Source: Lichenostomus cassidix
Taxonomy: Eukaryota > Chordata > Aves > Passeriformes > Meliphagidae
Reading direction: 5' to 3'
Length of the DNA: 64,000 bases
Assembly: GCA_008360975.2 (NCBI GenBank)
Contig: CM039182.1
Location: 145,394,656 to 145,458,655 of the forward strand
The notes under the pieces: generated by a model
Seen by the model: the letters and a program-made list of their open reading frames with translations, nothing else
What the model was told of the DNA's origin: nothing
Databases searched by the model: none
In this document: in pieces, positions 51,102 through 62,960 of the stretch
Layout of the letters: every line of letters starts with the position of its first letter
Numbering within the stretch: position 1 is the stretch's first letter
Program-made: the position numbers and the translations under genes

Positions 51102-52332
51102 CACCAAATAGGAAAGGGATGAGGTAGGTAACTTTGCTATGAAACCATTAATAAACTGTGCAAAATGCAGAGCCCCAGAAAACTTCCACCAGCAGCCCTT
51201 GATGTAAGAATAAGTGGCTCTTTCTCCACTTCTGCAATTGCATTCTTTGCTTCATTACATTATTCCTCCTCAGCCTGACTATGTTTTTCTATATTTCCCC
51301 TGTCTGTTTTCTGAAGAGGCAATTGTTGTGAATGGTGGAGAAGGTTGAGTGCCTGACTGAAATAAAGGAAAATTAGTTTTTAAGGAGAGTAAATTGGATA
51401 GAATAGGACCCGTAAGGATAACAAGTTGGCGATAATTCAGTGTAGTCTTCCTGTTCTGCTCCTGTTTATTAAATATTCTTATTGACTTCTGCTTCTCAGT
51501 ACTCTCTGTTCTAGTGTACTAAATTACAGTAACTGAATATTCTGTCTACATATGCTGACTGGTCATTTGAGAGATGAGTGCACTTAAGACAGAAATGTTT
51601 TCCTTTAGTCCTTGGATCCTTGAAATGCCTGTTATAAAATGTACATCTGTGAGAAGGCACTTCTCCTTGCCAAATGAGATTTAATGCTGAAAAAGCTACA
51701 GAGCTAAATAAAATAATAAACTTTGAGGAGGAGCCTTCTTTTTGACTCACATTTCTCTTTTCTTGCTGCTTCTAGAATTTTGGGTTAGGAATTAATGCCT
51801 CCATACCCATATTTTCCCTCCAATAAAAGAAATCCTAATACACATATATTCCATAAACCTTATTTTCCCATTGTTGTGGCCTATTGATGGAGTTTCTCAA
51901 ACTTTATACATTTTGGTTTGTGTTGCTTGGGGAGCAAGGCGCTCTGAGTTTCATCCTCTTTGGCAAGGCAGGGTAAACCATACTGGGCCAAGCAATGTTC
52001 TCAAGCACAACCAAGAATTTAGCCCTCATATCTAACTGCTACTGTTTTCCCTGAAATAGTTTTGACAAGCACATCTAAAATTCTTTTGGATGAATCCTGG
52101 ATGTGACAAGAGGGATTGCATAAGCCTGTGAATGCTCTCAGTAGACAACACAGATGAGACCATCCTGCTCTTGTGTGAGAAGTCTTGCTCCATGGATTTA
52201 CACCACGGTTTTGTGGGAAACAGGTTTTGGTTAATTTTCTTTACTTCTGCAGAGTAGATTAGGTGTTCCAACCTCCTTCCCTTTTCAGAAATGGATACAA
52301 AAAATGTCAGCTCTCTCCCTTCCCTAACTTAC

Positions 52333-52407
52333 TTCAAGGCCAAGTTGGATGGAGCTCTGAGCTCCAGGTCTAGGGGAAGATATCTCTGTCCATGGCAGGG
52401 GGAATTT
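52333..52407 (+). mobile_element. Diverged CR1 LINE fragment without its terminus
   Basis: TCAAGGCCAAGTTGGATGGA, GCTCTGAGCTCCAGGTCTAG, GGGAAGATATCTCTGTCCAT and GGCAGGGGGAATT follow sense CR1. In translation FKAKLDGAL matches the end of the CR1 polymerase. The 3' tail is missing, so this piece was probably cut by a deletion after insertion. Confidence 0.75.
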
Positions 52408-53340
52408 CACTGCCTTTCCCCCAGCCTACCCTGCTCCTGGGAGCCAGGGCATTTGCCAGGAGGGTACAGGTTTGAGGTCCCTCCTGATGAAAGAGTTGAA
52501 GCCAAGTCTTCCAAGGGCCAGGCAGACATGTGACGATCAGGAGATTTTACAGCACTGTGGAATTTTCTCAGCTGTAATTTTCTTTTTATAAATTGATTTT
52601 TTCTGATATGTCAGTTATTCTCTGGAAACGCTTTTCACAATAAACTCCCAGAGAAGAAAAATTAGGGGACAAATGCCTAATTTCCTAATCCCAGTTAAGC
52701 TTGTTTGTTAATCAGATGTTGAACTGCTCAACATACTACACAGCAAAAGAAAGAAGAAGTGCTCCTCCACTTGCTCAGAGATAGAGTTTGCGGGCTCGTG
52801 AGATGTTTGGCACTGAAAATAGTCACATTTATGAATTCAAGTGCCTCCAAATACAGATGGAAGAAGTACATTACTTTAGGAACATATTTAAAATTATAAT
52901 GTATAAATATAAATTCTATCCCTCAATGCCCTCATGTTATAGGGCTGCCTTTATTCCCCATATAGTGACTGAGATTTGTCCTTGCCTGTCCTGCAAGACC
53001 ATTTCTTGTCTTCCATTGCTGAACTAAATATGTGCTCCATCTTGCTTAGGTGTCTCTGCAGCAGAGGCTAAGCCTACATCTAAAAGGGAATTCAAAATCC
53101 TCAAACTCAACATGCATTGAGTGATTTGGGGGCAGCTGCTCAATAAACACTCATCTTGCTGTCTTTGATCTCCCTCCTCCATTTGGAGTATCAGTCTTTT
53201 AAACCAAATACAAGACTGCCCCACTGAATTAAGCCCCACACTTCTCACAAAAACCAGGAGAATTTCCCTGCCTTAGGAATCAATAAGCATATGCAGTCTT
53301 TTATTGGGGAGGAAGGTAATTTTTCCAGTAGGAAATCAAA
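52408..53340. other. Unique sequence, nothing recognised
   Basis: Short frames only; a slightly GC-richer start follows the CR1 fragment. Confidence 0.5.
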
Positions 53341-53590
53341 TCATACAGTCATATTAGCTTGGGTTGGAAGGAACTTTAAAAGGTCAGCTTGTTCCAACCC
53401 CCCTGCCATGGACAGGGACATGTTCCCCCAGACCAGGTTGCTCAGGGTCCCATCCAGCCTGGCTTGAACACTTCCAGGGATGGAGCAGCCACAGCCTATT
53501 TGGGAAACCTGCTCCAGTGTCTCACCACCCTCATAGTAAAGAATTTCTTTTTAATATCTAATTGAAATCTACCCTCTTTCAGCTTCAACC
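53341..53590 (-). mobile_element. CR1 LINE fragment, antisense
   Basis: TTGGGTTGGAAGGAACTTTA, CCCCCCTGCCATGGACAGGG, ACCAGGTTGCTCAGGGTCCC, TCCAGGGATGGAGCAGCCAC, CTCACCACCCTCATAGTAAA and GAAATCTACCCTCTTTCAGC lie in reversed order. The ATTCTATG terminus is decayed to CATACAGTCATAT. The match otherwise is good. Confidence 0.94.
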
Positions 53591-56237
53591 AATTAAGTTA
53601 TCCAAGCAGTCGCCATTAAAGACAAGTGGTTAGTTATCTGTTTTAAAGGATTTTACACAAAATTGCATGCAAGTATAAGTGTATCTCTCTGATTAGTTGC
53701 TCTAAGATGTTGTACCTACATCTGCTACCTCAACTTAGAGAAATGTTTGGGAATAGAAAAAGTAATTCTGTTCCCTGTCTATGGATACAAGTTTTAAGTT
53801 TTATAGCCTTGGGATTCTTTATGACACTTGAAGTCTGTTAAGTGTTTTGCTCAACCTTCCCACTTTATGGTATACCTCAGCTCTACATTGTAGCCTTTGG
53901 AAAGCAGAGTAGGTGCTAGCTCCCATGTTTGCATCAGAATAATTATTTTGAATTATGAACCCAACCTGTCAGGCTCAATTCTTTCTCAGGGTAGGATTCA
54001 CAGCATACAATTAAGGGGCCTATTTTATCACTCTTTTAAGAGGGAAAAAGTAAAATTAACAGAATAGAAGCAACTTGGGTAACAATAAGACACAGCAGAT
54101 TTCTTCCCTGAATTTTTTCAAGATGGAAGTTTTCACTTGTTTCCTTCTTTGTGTCTCAGTGAGTAGACTTTGAAGAGCTCTTCTGAGTCATTCTCTCATG
54201 TCTACTAATGCAGAAAACCTCAGCATCTGACCTCTGACTTAATACACTCAGAGTAAACTCAAATATATGTAGGAACCTTGTAAAATTTTGATTTCCCTTT
54301 CAAGATTGAAATATCTTGGAAAAAATCCAAAGAATATGGATTCTGATCATACATAGTTGATTTTTCTTTAAATTGAACTATATGAAGTCCATATATATCC
54401 CCTTTCCTCAGTTAGTCTATACATGAGATTCCATTGAGTTTTTAAATTTCGTGATCCTGCTGGGGAGAAGTGAAAATTTGGTAAGACTGTTGCTTTTGCT
54501 AATGCCATTAACTGCTGTTATTTTGTTATACCATGTTCATTTCTCTGAGACACTTCAGCTTCCTCTGTTTATTCCCAAAAATGATTCAAAGCAGAAGCTC
54601 TACAGAGATGCCAGCACTTGGAACAGAAAGAAGCAAGGAATAGTAAAAATCTGTTCAGCAAGAGGATGGGGAAGCAAAAATCACTTTTTATTTCCTTTAT
54701 TACCACCACAACTGTTTCTTTGTCTTATGTTAATTATGAAAATGGAAATCTCCAGAACACAGGGAACACATGGAAATATTTATATTGTCTTTAGTATATT
54801 CTTGACTTTGGCAGAGTTTGGATCCTCACAGAAGGCAGGAACCATGTTTGCTGACAGGAACACATCCCTTCAACAGGTCTGCTAATGGTTTGTTAAATGC
54901 CCCACTACGCAGGCCAGGTGACCTCTGTCCCTTCTTTTCCTCCTTGTTATGTCAAGCAAGGCATAACAAAGGTTAAATACTTTTCTTTATCATGTAAGCT
55001 GTGAGGGCCCCATGGGCAAAGGGGAGAGTGTACTGAATAATATTCTACCTATTCTCCAGTGTTAGCAGCATGTCTGACCAGGGCATCTGGGCTTCTATTC
55101 ATTTTCCTGTGCCTGTTCTCCACTTGTCTTCCAAAGAGAACAGCAGGTTGTTCTTTCTTTCATGGTCTCAGTCTTGTTTTTGAAACTTTTTTCCCATTCT
55201 GGCTGCAGAAAGGAGAGTGAAGAGCTAACACCAGTTTTGTTGTGTGGATCTGTCAGTGCTTTTTGTGCTGGAGAGATACAGAATTATTATTGGACTTCTC
55301 AGCAGGTCTTATTAGCTTAGACTTGGCAACTGTGAGAAAGCACATATGCCTGTCATGTTTTCCAGGTATCATGGGAAAGCTCCTTCAAGTCTCCTCTTAG
55401 GAGCTTTGCTCCCAGGGAAAGGACTGGGGTGAAACTGTTGTCTTTCCTATTCGTCTTATATATTACTCATGTGGTGAGTGTCATTTTCAGGGATCTTTAA
55501 AAAGCCCTCTCTGTCCATGCCTCTGCTTAATTAACAAACAGAACAAACTGATAGATGAAGGGGGTGAGCAAAGGCAGGGCTGCTGCATTGCAAAGCCCTG
55601 ACACAACTCAGCAGGGCTTCAGCCAGCTGCACAGCAGAAATCCTACAAAGACTGAGAACATGTGGACATGGATTTCTAGGAAATAAAGCTTTATTTCTTA
55701 ACTCGCTCTCTGTGTTTCCTTGACTTCAGGTTGTGCAGTCATTCCCTAATCAAGATGCAGTGATTTAAGTAGCTATCATGTAAAGGTGTGGGTGGAAAAG
55801 ATCCTCTCCTGAATTTCTCCTTCTTTAACAATTCTTCTATGACAGCAAGTAGCATCAAGTATTATATTTCAATGCCATTATTAGTTTAGTGGTACGGATG
55901 TAATCACTGATGTGATTACTGTTCACTCTGAACCAAAGAGTCTTACTGAGACTAACTGGTTAACACAGTAAGCTGTTCCTGACAGCTGCTGAAAGAAAGA
56001 CAAGAAAAGGCAAGGGTGACAGTTCTCCTGCTACAACATCCTAAATACCAGGAACCAGCATTTCAGGTAGTTCTCTGTCTGAACACTGCATCTGTATAGT
56101 TATGTTTAAAGTGTTGGTAGACTTTGTTCCCAAGAATTGTCAAATCACATTTTGACATTTCTGAAATTGTGTTTCTGTGAGTTCCACTGTGTCCTTGTGC
56201 TCTCCATGAAAGTCTAAATTCTTTATTATCTTATCTA
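53591..56237. other. Unique sequence with one notable palindrome
   Basis: No gene recognised. The open frame at 54451-54885 (144 codons, plus strand) contains a leucine-rich hydrophobic stretch near its start but no recognisable family. A palindrome at 55680-55697 is listed separately. Confidence 0.5.
55680..55697. terminator. 18-base perfect palindrome carrying AATAAA on both strands
   Basis: GAAATAAAGCTTTATTTC is a perfect palindrome and presents the poly(A) signal AATAAA in both orientations. On the plus strand a T/G-rich stretch (CTCTGTGTTTCCTTG) follows about 20 bases later, the usual place for a downstream cleavage element. It could therefore be a poly(A) site, possibly of an old LTR or an unseen transcript, but nothing upstream supports a gene. 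Confidence 0.3.
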
Positions 56238-56640
56238 AGAATCATACAATCATTAAGGCTGGAAAAGACCTCCAAGATCACTGAGTCTGACCTTTGACTG
56301 ATCACCACCTTAACTAAACCACAGCACTGAGTGCTACATACAGTCATATCTTAAACTCCTCCAGGAATGGTGACTCCACCACTTCCCTAGGCAGCCACTT
56401 CTAATGCTTAACCAATCTCCCAGTGAGAACTTTTTCCTGATGTCCAGAATGAGCTTCCTCTCACCCAGCTGGAGTCTATGAACTCTCATCCTTGCTACCT
56501 GGGAGAAGAGCCTGATCCCCACCTAGTTACAACCTCCTCCCAGGCAGTTGTAGAGCATGACAAGATCTCCCCTGAGCCTCCTTTTCTCCAGGGCACACAA
56601 CTCCAGCTCCCTCAGCAGCTCCTCATATGACTTATGTCTC
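56238..56640 (-). mobile_element. CR1 LINE fragment, antisense, about 400 bases
   Basis: AGAATCATACAATCATTAAG, GGAAAAGACCTCCAAGATCA, AATGGTGACTCCACCACTTC, CCAATCTCCCAGTGAGAACT, GGGAGAAGAGCCTGATCCCC, AGACCTCCC-like AAGATCTCCCCTGAGCCTCC and CTCCCTCAGCAGCTCCTCAT form a long reversed CR1 match. On the minus strand a piece reading LDIRKKF marks the end of the polymerase. Frames are interrupted. Confidence 0.95.
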
Positions 56641-57016
56641 TACTCCCTCTTATTTTTAGGTTGTGAGAAAAAATGCATGACAACTGCCTTTCTCCTTTCT
56701 CCGAAATTTTCAAAAATTATATATTTCTCTATCATGTTTCCCCATCTTCTTTTTTTCCAGACAAACAAATTTTCTGTTTAGTATCTGCCCATATAGAAAA
56801 TGGTCCACCTCCTTAGTATTTTGTTTCTTTTTGCATTTCTTCTAGTCCTAATACATATTTTTTTCATATAAGGGTGAGAAATGATGCAGTATATAAGATA
56901 AAATATTATTATGATTTTATGGACTAGAATGACAATATTTTCTGGCTTGTTGTCTGTGTCTTTTCCTGTAAGTCCTTCTGATGAGGATTGGTCTCTTCTC
57001 CCAAATAATAAGTAAT
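56641..57016. other. Short spacer between opposite CR1 copies
   Basis: AT-rich, nothing recognised. Confidence 0.5.
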
Positions 57017-57271
57017 AGGGCAATAGGAAATGACATCTAGTTGTGCCAGGGCATCTTGGAATGTATATTATAATAAAATTTCTTCACTGAAAGGTTTATC
57101 AAATATCAGAACACTCTGCCCAGGGAAGTGGTGGAATCACCATCTTTGGAGATATTTCAAAGACATGTAGAAGTGGTACTTAGAGCCTTGTTTTAGTGGT
57201 GACTTATTAGTGCTGACTGGACATTTGGACTTAATGATTCTCAGAGGATTTTTCCAACTATATGATTCCAT
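57017..57271 (+). mobile_element. CR1 LINE fragment
   Basis: GGGCAATAGGAAATGACATC, CTAGTTGTGCCAGGG, AAAATTTCTTCACTGAAAGG, CTCTGCCCAGGGAAGTGGTG, GGAATCACCATCTTTGGAGA and a degraded TTTTTCCAACTATATGATTC end are in sense CR1 order. It is the same subtype as the copy at 7265-7450 and similarly decayed. With the copy at 56238 it forms a head-to-head pair about 380 bases apart. Confidence 0.93.
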
Positions 57272-58385
57272 AGGTCTGTTACACTTGCTATTCTGTCTGC
57301 TCTTGAGAACAGGAGAGGCATTTTCAAGGTGTGAGTCTGTGTATGAGGAAAATCTTTTCAACCCAATTCTATGAAAACAGTATTTTTTGTAATCTACATG
57401 CAGAAATAAAAGGGTCTCTCACACAGGGTTTTTGTATAAAGGCATAGGTGGGATAAAAAGTGGTAACAATACGATTTAAAAGTTGCTTTATAAGAGCTTA
57501 CCTGATTGACTCTTGCTTGGAATTCAGAAGAGGTTCCTGGCTGAGAGGACTAGAGGTCATCACTGAGTACAGTTCCATGGTGATTCTGGCATTATTTGGA
57601 TATGGAAATCTCTAGGAAAACCCTAATTTTTGAAACCTGCAGTATGGGTAAGACAGAATCTCTTACTAAGCAAGATACAACACTGTTATCTCAGTTTCAT
57701 ATAGGGGACAAAAAATAGTTTAAAGAATAAATGGCGTTAAAAATTGGGAGAAAAAACCAACAAAACCCAGAATTTTTCAAAATGATTGTGTTCCAAAAAG
57801 TTTGTTTACCTTCAGGTTATGGCTAATCTTGGAGTGAAGCTCATGGCACCTGTTCAAGATGCCAGGACAGAGGGTGTTGTTCAGGCAGGGATGAAGCTGT
57901 CCTTTATCAATAACTCCAGCACACTCAGTATAAACAAGCTCATTCCATCTGTGCTGCATCCTGTCATTGCCTGAACAATGCTGAAAGGAAAATCCTACAG
58001 CCCACTTGCTTCCTGCTCTTGACATATGAAGAGCCAAGAGATTGAAGGCAGCACATGGTTGAAAAGAAAGAAAACAATGAGGTAATGGCTGAGAACAGTA
58101 CAGCTTTCCCATCTTGCTGACTCCTCCAGAGATGACAGAATAGATTCACCTGATGGTGACTCACCTGAAAGCCATGATGCTGCAAATTTCAGGCATTATC
58201 TTTTGCTCTGGTTATATCAGAAGGGGTAAATAATGGCAGGTGGAGGCTTTTTGTTTCTCAGTCCCAGTACCCCATGCTGATGAACAAAATCAACATACCA
58301 TTTTACAAGCAGTGGATCTGAGATGGCAAGGTGAAGAAAACCAGTCTTGTGCTTCTTGTGAAACACCTTCTTGTGTGTTTCTTAT
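57272..58385. other. Unique sequence, nothing recognised
   Basis: Frames up to 111 codons (57777-58112, minus strand) without recognisable domains. Confidence 0.5.
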
Positions 58386-58972
58386 GAAAGCAAACCAAAT
58401 CCAGGGCTGCATCAAAAGGAGTGTGGGCAGCCCGTGGGGGGAGTGGATTCTCCCACTCCACCATGTCATCGTGAGATCCCACCTGGAGTGCTGTAGACAG
58501 TTCTAGTTCCCCTAATATAAGAAGCACATGGAAACTGTTGGAGCAAGTCCAGAGGAAAACAGTGAAGTTGATAAGAGGACTGGAAAAACTCTCCTGAAAA
58601 TACAGGCTGAGAAAGCTGGGGCTGTTCAGCCTGGAGAAGAGAATGTTCTGTGGAGAACTCCCAGCATCTTTACAGGATCTGAAAGGGCTACAGGGAAGCC
58701 AGAGAGGAACTTTTTGTCAAGAATTCTTAGGACAAGGAGTAATTGGTACGAACTGAAAGAGGGGAAATTTAGGCTGGGTATTAGGAAGAAAGTGTTCACT
58801 ATGAGGGTGGTGAGACACTGGATGACGCTAGCCCATCCCTGGAAGTGTCCAAGGCCAGGATAGATAATGCCTTGAGCAACCTGGTCTGGTGGGAGGTGTT
58901 CCTGCCCACAGCAGGGACTTGGATCATCTTTAGGGTCCATTCCAACCTCTTAACATTCTGTGATTCTGTGAT
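58386..58972 (+). mobile_element. Longest CR1 LINE copy, polymerase C-terminus recognisable
   Basis: About 590 bases of sense CR1. Upstream translated pieces GCIKRSV and VRSHLECC correspond to the C-terminal part of the CR1 polymerase after the reverse-transcriptase core. Further on, LKEGKFRLGIRKKVFTMRVV and HPWKCPRPG continue it in another frame. The nucleotide hallmarks GTTCAGCCTGGAGAAGAGAA, GAGCAACCTGGTCTGGTGGG, CCTGCCCACAGCAGGGACTT and ATTCTGTGATTCTGTGATC complete the 3' end. A stop after the first piece and frame changes show that it is inactive. The reverse-transcriptase catalytic part and ORF1 are absent. Confidence 0.96.
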
Positions 58973-61879
58973 CATGCAAGCTGAGCACTCCAGCTTTGAA
59001 TGAGAAAGGGAGAGACAGACAACTGATATTTGTGAGCCTGAAGAAACTGTTCATGGAGTAGTAACAAGGATTGTGATGGAACAAAACTGCATTACAGCAA
59101 GTATGAGGAATAGCCATGTCTTATTTCTGCTCCTAAAGTCTGCTCACTGACTCCACTGACCCCTGCTCTAGCTCAAGACAAGCTATTATAAAATGTAGTT
59201 ACTGCATTTCCCTGCACTCTGAGGCATTTGTTTTATTGAGGTTCTGGAAAGATTTCTCCAACCTGTTTTACTGACAGTGTTCAAGGATGTGATGAAACAC
59301 TGGGATGCTTTTCACAAAGGAAGAAAAAAAAAAGCTCTGTAGTCCAACATTTAGCTCCATACCCATGCACATTGGCCCTCTGCCACACTCTCTGGAGCAG
59401 GGACAGGCATCTCAGCTGCACCACATAGCAGGCTATCCCTCATTGCATTCTTTGCCCTTTCTTTTGCAGAAAAAAAAGAGAAAAATAATAAAAAATCAAT
59501 TTCTGGACACTTAGGAGATACTTTTTATCAGCAAGTAGAGACAGAAGCAGCACATTCCCATGAAAAGTCATCCTTTTCACCTCCCACCTCCAAGCACTCT
59601 TCAGTTCCTGGAGCCTCACAGGTGAGCAGAGGTTATACAGCCAAGTGCACATGACTGAAGGAACTAATGGATGCACCAGGCTCGGCACAGACTCATCTCT
59701 ATATGGAAACTCAGGAGTTTTCTGCATTCCTGTGCTTGCTGACAAGATGAACAGCTCACTGCACTGATAAGCAGGAGCATCTGAAGCAGGAAACTGGTTT
59801 GGCCAGTTCTTCATTGCCCAGACTCAAAGCTAATGACAAACATTTTACCCAGAGGAAAGTTGGTTAGAGTTATGTAGAGTGCCTGTCTAGTGCCTGGTTA
59901 ATGTTCACTGAAGCCCCTGTGCAATAATTCCCCCACTTGAGAAAAGCATCCAAACTAAGAGGGGTATTCAAATTCAGGTCTTGTACTCCTCTGGAAGATT
60001 TGAGTATTAAAAATAGCCCCTGTTCTTCTCTTTCCTGAGAAACATTTTGGCAAATGCAGCTAAGCAGCAGCAGCCTCAAGGCTGTGGCTGAACTGCTCTT
60101 CATCCAGCTCCAGTCATGTCCCCAGTGGGAGGTAATTGCCTAATGAAGCCTGAGGATGGTTGAAGCCTAAAAACACTTAAGGTCCAGGGCAGAAATTTAG
60201 ACATCCTCTCTTCACTATTCCCTAGCTCTGCCTCAGCTTGGAGGATAGTTTTGTGGAATCAGTCTTTAATCTCTCCTCAGTCACAGTAAAGGAAAATCAG
60301 GTGTGTAATTCTGTGGGGTGATTTGGCTGAGAATCTGCAAAGGCATAGGTGTTGAGAACCTGTCCTTCTTGCTTTTCTCTGACATGTCCTTTACAGCCTC
60401 TACCTATTTTAGTGTCACAGCAACTGATGATCTTTAATTATTTGTGTGCTGAAATAAAGAATTCTCATTTTGCAGGAAAAAAATTGGCAGGCAGAGCTGC
60501 TGAGGTCTGAGGAGCCTGGTGGTCTGGCAAAATCATGCAGTGAAATGAAATACTCAGCCAACAGTTCCCCTCTTTTCAAAACCTCTTCCCTGTGGCATCC
60601 CATGATAATAACAAATCTCTTTGGTGCCTTCTGTTGAACATGAGAGAAAATTTTGCATGGAAGAATGTTCTGTTGTCCTCAGTCAAAGTATGAATTTTAT
60701 ACATCTGATTGTACATTTGTTTTCATCGGTTTGAGTGTAAGGAAAATGGGCAATGTGGTCACAAGTACCTGAATTCAGATCCACAAATTTAAAAATCTTC
60801 TTCTAAATGTATAAACAAGAACAGCACCAGCAGCAAAAACAATTAAAGAACCAGTAAAGCCAACAACCTTTTTTTAAAGTGCTGTCTCATTGTAAAATTA
60901 ACTCTCCCCCAGAAGCATCAGTTCTGATTGAGGTGATCAGATTTAGGTCTTACATGGCACCAGGTAAGCCCTGTTGAGGAAATCAGGGCTATTCCAAACA
61001 AAATGCAGAATACAGGGAGAACATGGGTAATGGCAATATTAACAATAATAGTAACCTCAAAGACAACATTCACTTTTAAGAAGGGAGAATTAAACCTCAA
61101 GATAACACAGAATTTAGGGCAAAGGAAACTCTACCCTACATTTTGTTGATGGTAATATATCACTGTAGGAGGTGCTAAGCCTGGCTTTAAAGTGCCTGAA
61201 AATATAGAAAAGAACATACATCAGAATCTGCCCTCATTACAAACTGTGTTACTTCTCTGACTTTAGCAAAAGCAGAATATTGGTTTCTAAAAGCAGATTT
61301 TAGCCTCACAGATGACTCTGATCACATACAGTGCTATAAATTGCTAATGGGCTTGTGGATTCTCTATAGCAGGAAGGAATTTGTTGGAAAAGTGCTGTTT
61401 TCAAAAGAGCTTCTAAAAGAGGAGAGAAGTGAACATAATCAGGATTCCTACAGAAATCCAAGGTCATGCTGGGAGCAGAGTTTTGGAGAACAGAATCAGA
61501 AGAGAATCAAAAGTTAGGAAGGCAGAGAAGGGGAAGGCAGAGGAAGGGTTAAAATGACTGGAAATGGAAAGGATGTCACAAAATGTTAATCATGTGTCAA
61601 GGGCTTCAGAAAACCCTTTCTGGCTAAGCCCCTTTGCCTGTGGTCTCGTCATGGTTCTTAGCTGGGACCATCTCTGTATTTGTACAAACTTCAGCACAAC
61701 AGGGATCTGCTCTCTGTTCTCTGATACCTCCAGGCACAGGCATCACACAACTAATTAACAGCAGCAATAAATGATACTGTTTTGCCTCTTAACCCTTGGC
61801 ATTTATTTTTCTGTGGGCTGAATTAAAAAGAACAAAAAATAAAAAAAAAAAAAGAGGAAGATTAATAATCCTCAGTCAG
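58973..61879. other. Unique sequence, nothing recognised
   Basis: Open frames up to 124 codons (59440-59814, minus strand) have no recognisable domain. A 13-base A run lies at 61841-61853. No interspersed repeat seen. Confidence 0.5.
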
Positions 61880-62230
61880 AGTGAACCTCCGAAGAGATGA
61901 CACCATCTGGATGATTACTACTTGTTTCATTTGCACGTTGAACTCAGTACTCTTCCGGCACTAATTATTGCTTACCCTTTCCTTATTCCATGACTTCTGG
62001 GGCTGTGTGTGGGATATAAATAGCCAGACTAATGACATGCTGCATGTTGCTCAGGAGACCTCATGTTAGTTTACAGCATTTCTCTGATTATTACTTTTTT
62101 AATAGAGAGAAGATAAAATACTGGTCTCACAAGCGCAACATGAGAGCCTTAATTTGTTCACATTTTTCTCAGAGCTAGTGCATGATGAAATATTTATATG
62201 TTCCTCTCTGGCTGCAGCATTTTGAATGTG
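61880..62230. promoter_or_regulatory. Candidate conserved regulatory block, part 1
   Basis: It carries more CpGs than the surrounding DNA and a concentration of site-like motifs: an E-box CATCTG at 61904-61909, an octamer-like ATTTGCAC at 61929-61936, a homeodomain-type CTAATTATTG at 61961-61970 and a MEF2-like or TATA-like ATATAAATAG at 62014-62023. No repeat family or open frame explains it. Enhancer function is inferred. Confidence 0.25.
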
Positions 62231-62479
62231 CTGGGTTGTTTATTGTTGTAGTTAAGAATTGGTGGGGAAAGAAGTGCTGGAGCTCTGGGTAGCAGGGTAT
62301 CCATGTGAAGTGTGAAAGTAAAATGGTTATAACCAAAGCAAACATAACCACAGATGGTGCTAAGGGCCTGACCTGTCCATTACAGGTAGAGAATTTAATA
62401 ATATGTCAATTGGTGAAACATTTGTAGGGGAAGTTGCAGAGTCAAATGCTGTTCTTAGCACTGAAAGGCAAGGCAAACA

Positions 62480-62960
62480 TTAGGTTATTAAAATGGCTTG
62501 TAATGCCGACTAAAATAACGAAGTTTGTCATCTTACGGGGGTGTAACACAAACTGTCTGCGGTGGCCAAGAGACGAAACAAAACCACAGCTTTTGGATAC
62601 TTCCTGAAATACAGACACTGCTGGTGAGATGTCCATCCTTGGCTAATCTAAATGTGACCTGGTGACACATTTTCCTTTTTAAGGTTTCACCCCACGCATT
62701 CCTTTCTAGCTGTAAATTTACAATTTACAAAAATCAGTAACTGATGACGCTTGGTGTGGCATTTCCACTGCCGTGATGACATTTGGGTTTGGTTAACTCA
62801 TCGCCCTCGGGATGAGTTAATAAGCATTGATTGTTATTCACTCTTTGTTTGTATCAGGACTAGCAAAGATTTCTCTCATTGTACAATGCGTGGGTTTAAT
62901 AAAGATTTTAAGAACAGTGTCATGGCATGCGAACAAGTGTGTATTCTAGCTTAAAGACCA
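62480..62960. promoter_or_regulatory. Candidate conserved regulatory block, part 2, with three palindromes
   Basis: I count 12 CpGs between 62507 and 62931, far denser than most of the window. Perfect palindromic elements are TGTAAATTTACA at 62712-62723, an inverted repeat TTAACTCATC / GATGAGTTAA at 62793-62820 with an 8-base GC-rich loop, and CATTGTACAATG at 62877-62888, which looks like paired inverted SOX half-sites. Also present are a CREB/ATF-like TGATGACG at 62742-62749, a SOX-like ATTGTT at 62830-62835 and a forkhead-like TGTTTGT at 62846-62852. It could be an enhancer, a promoter of an unseen transcript, or an old element; no coding frame fits. Confidence 0.35.

Larger units (their letters stand above)
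47846..52332. other. Unique sequence, nothing firmly recognised
   Basis: The open frame at 48790-49257 (155 codons, plus strand) is the longest here, but its translation has no domain I know. Poly(T) runs lie at 50955-51018 and a short (ACA)n at 51085-51101. Confidence 0.5.

Noticed and set aside
54451..54885. 144-codon open frame with a leucine-rich hydrophobic start
   Set aside because: The hydrophobic stretch reflects T-rich codons. There is no family resemblance and no supporting promoter or splice site.
58528..58863. 111-codon frame that looks protein-like
   Set aside because: The protein character comes from the CR1 polymerase remnant in this copy, not from a host gene.
62013..62023. 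TATA-box-like GATATAAATAG as a core promoter
   Set aside because: No transcript start, open frame or CpG island follows at a sensible distance. It is kept only as one motif in a candidate regulatory block.
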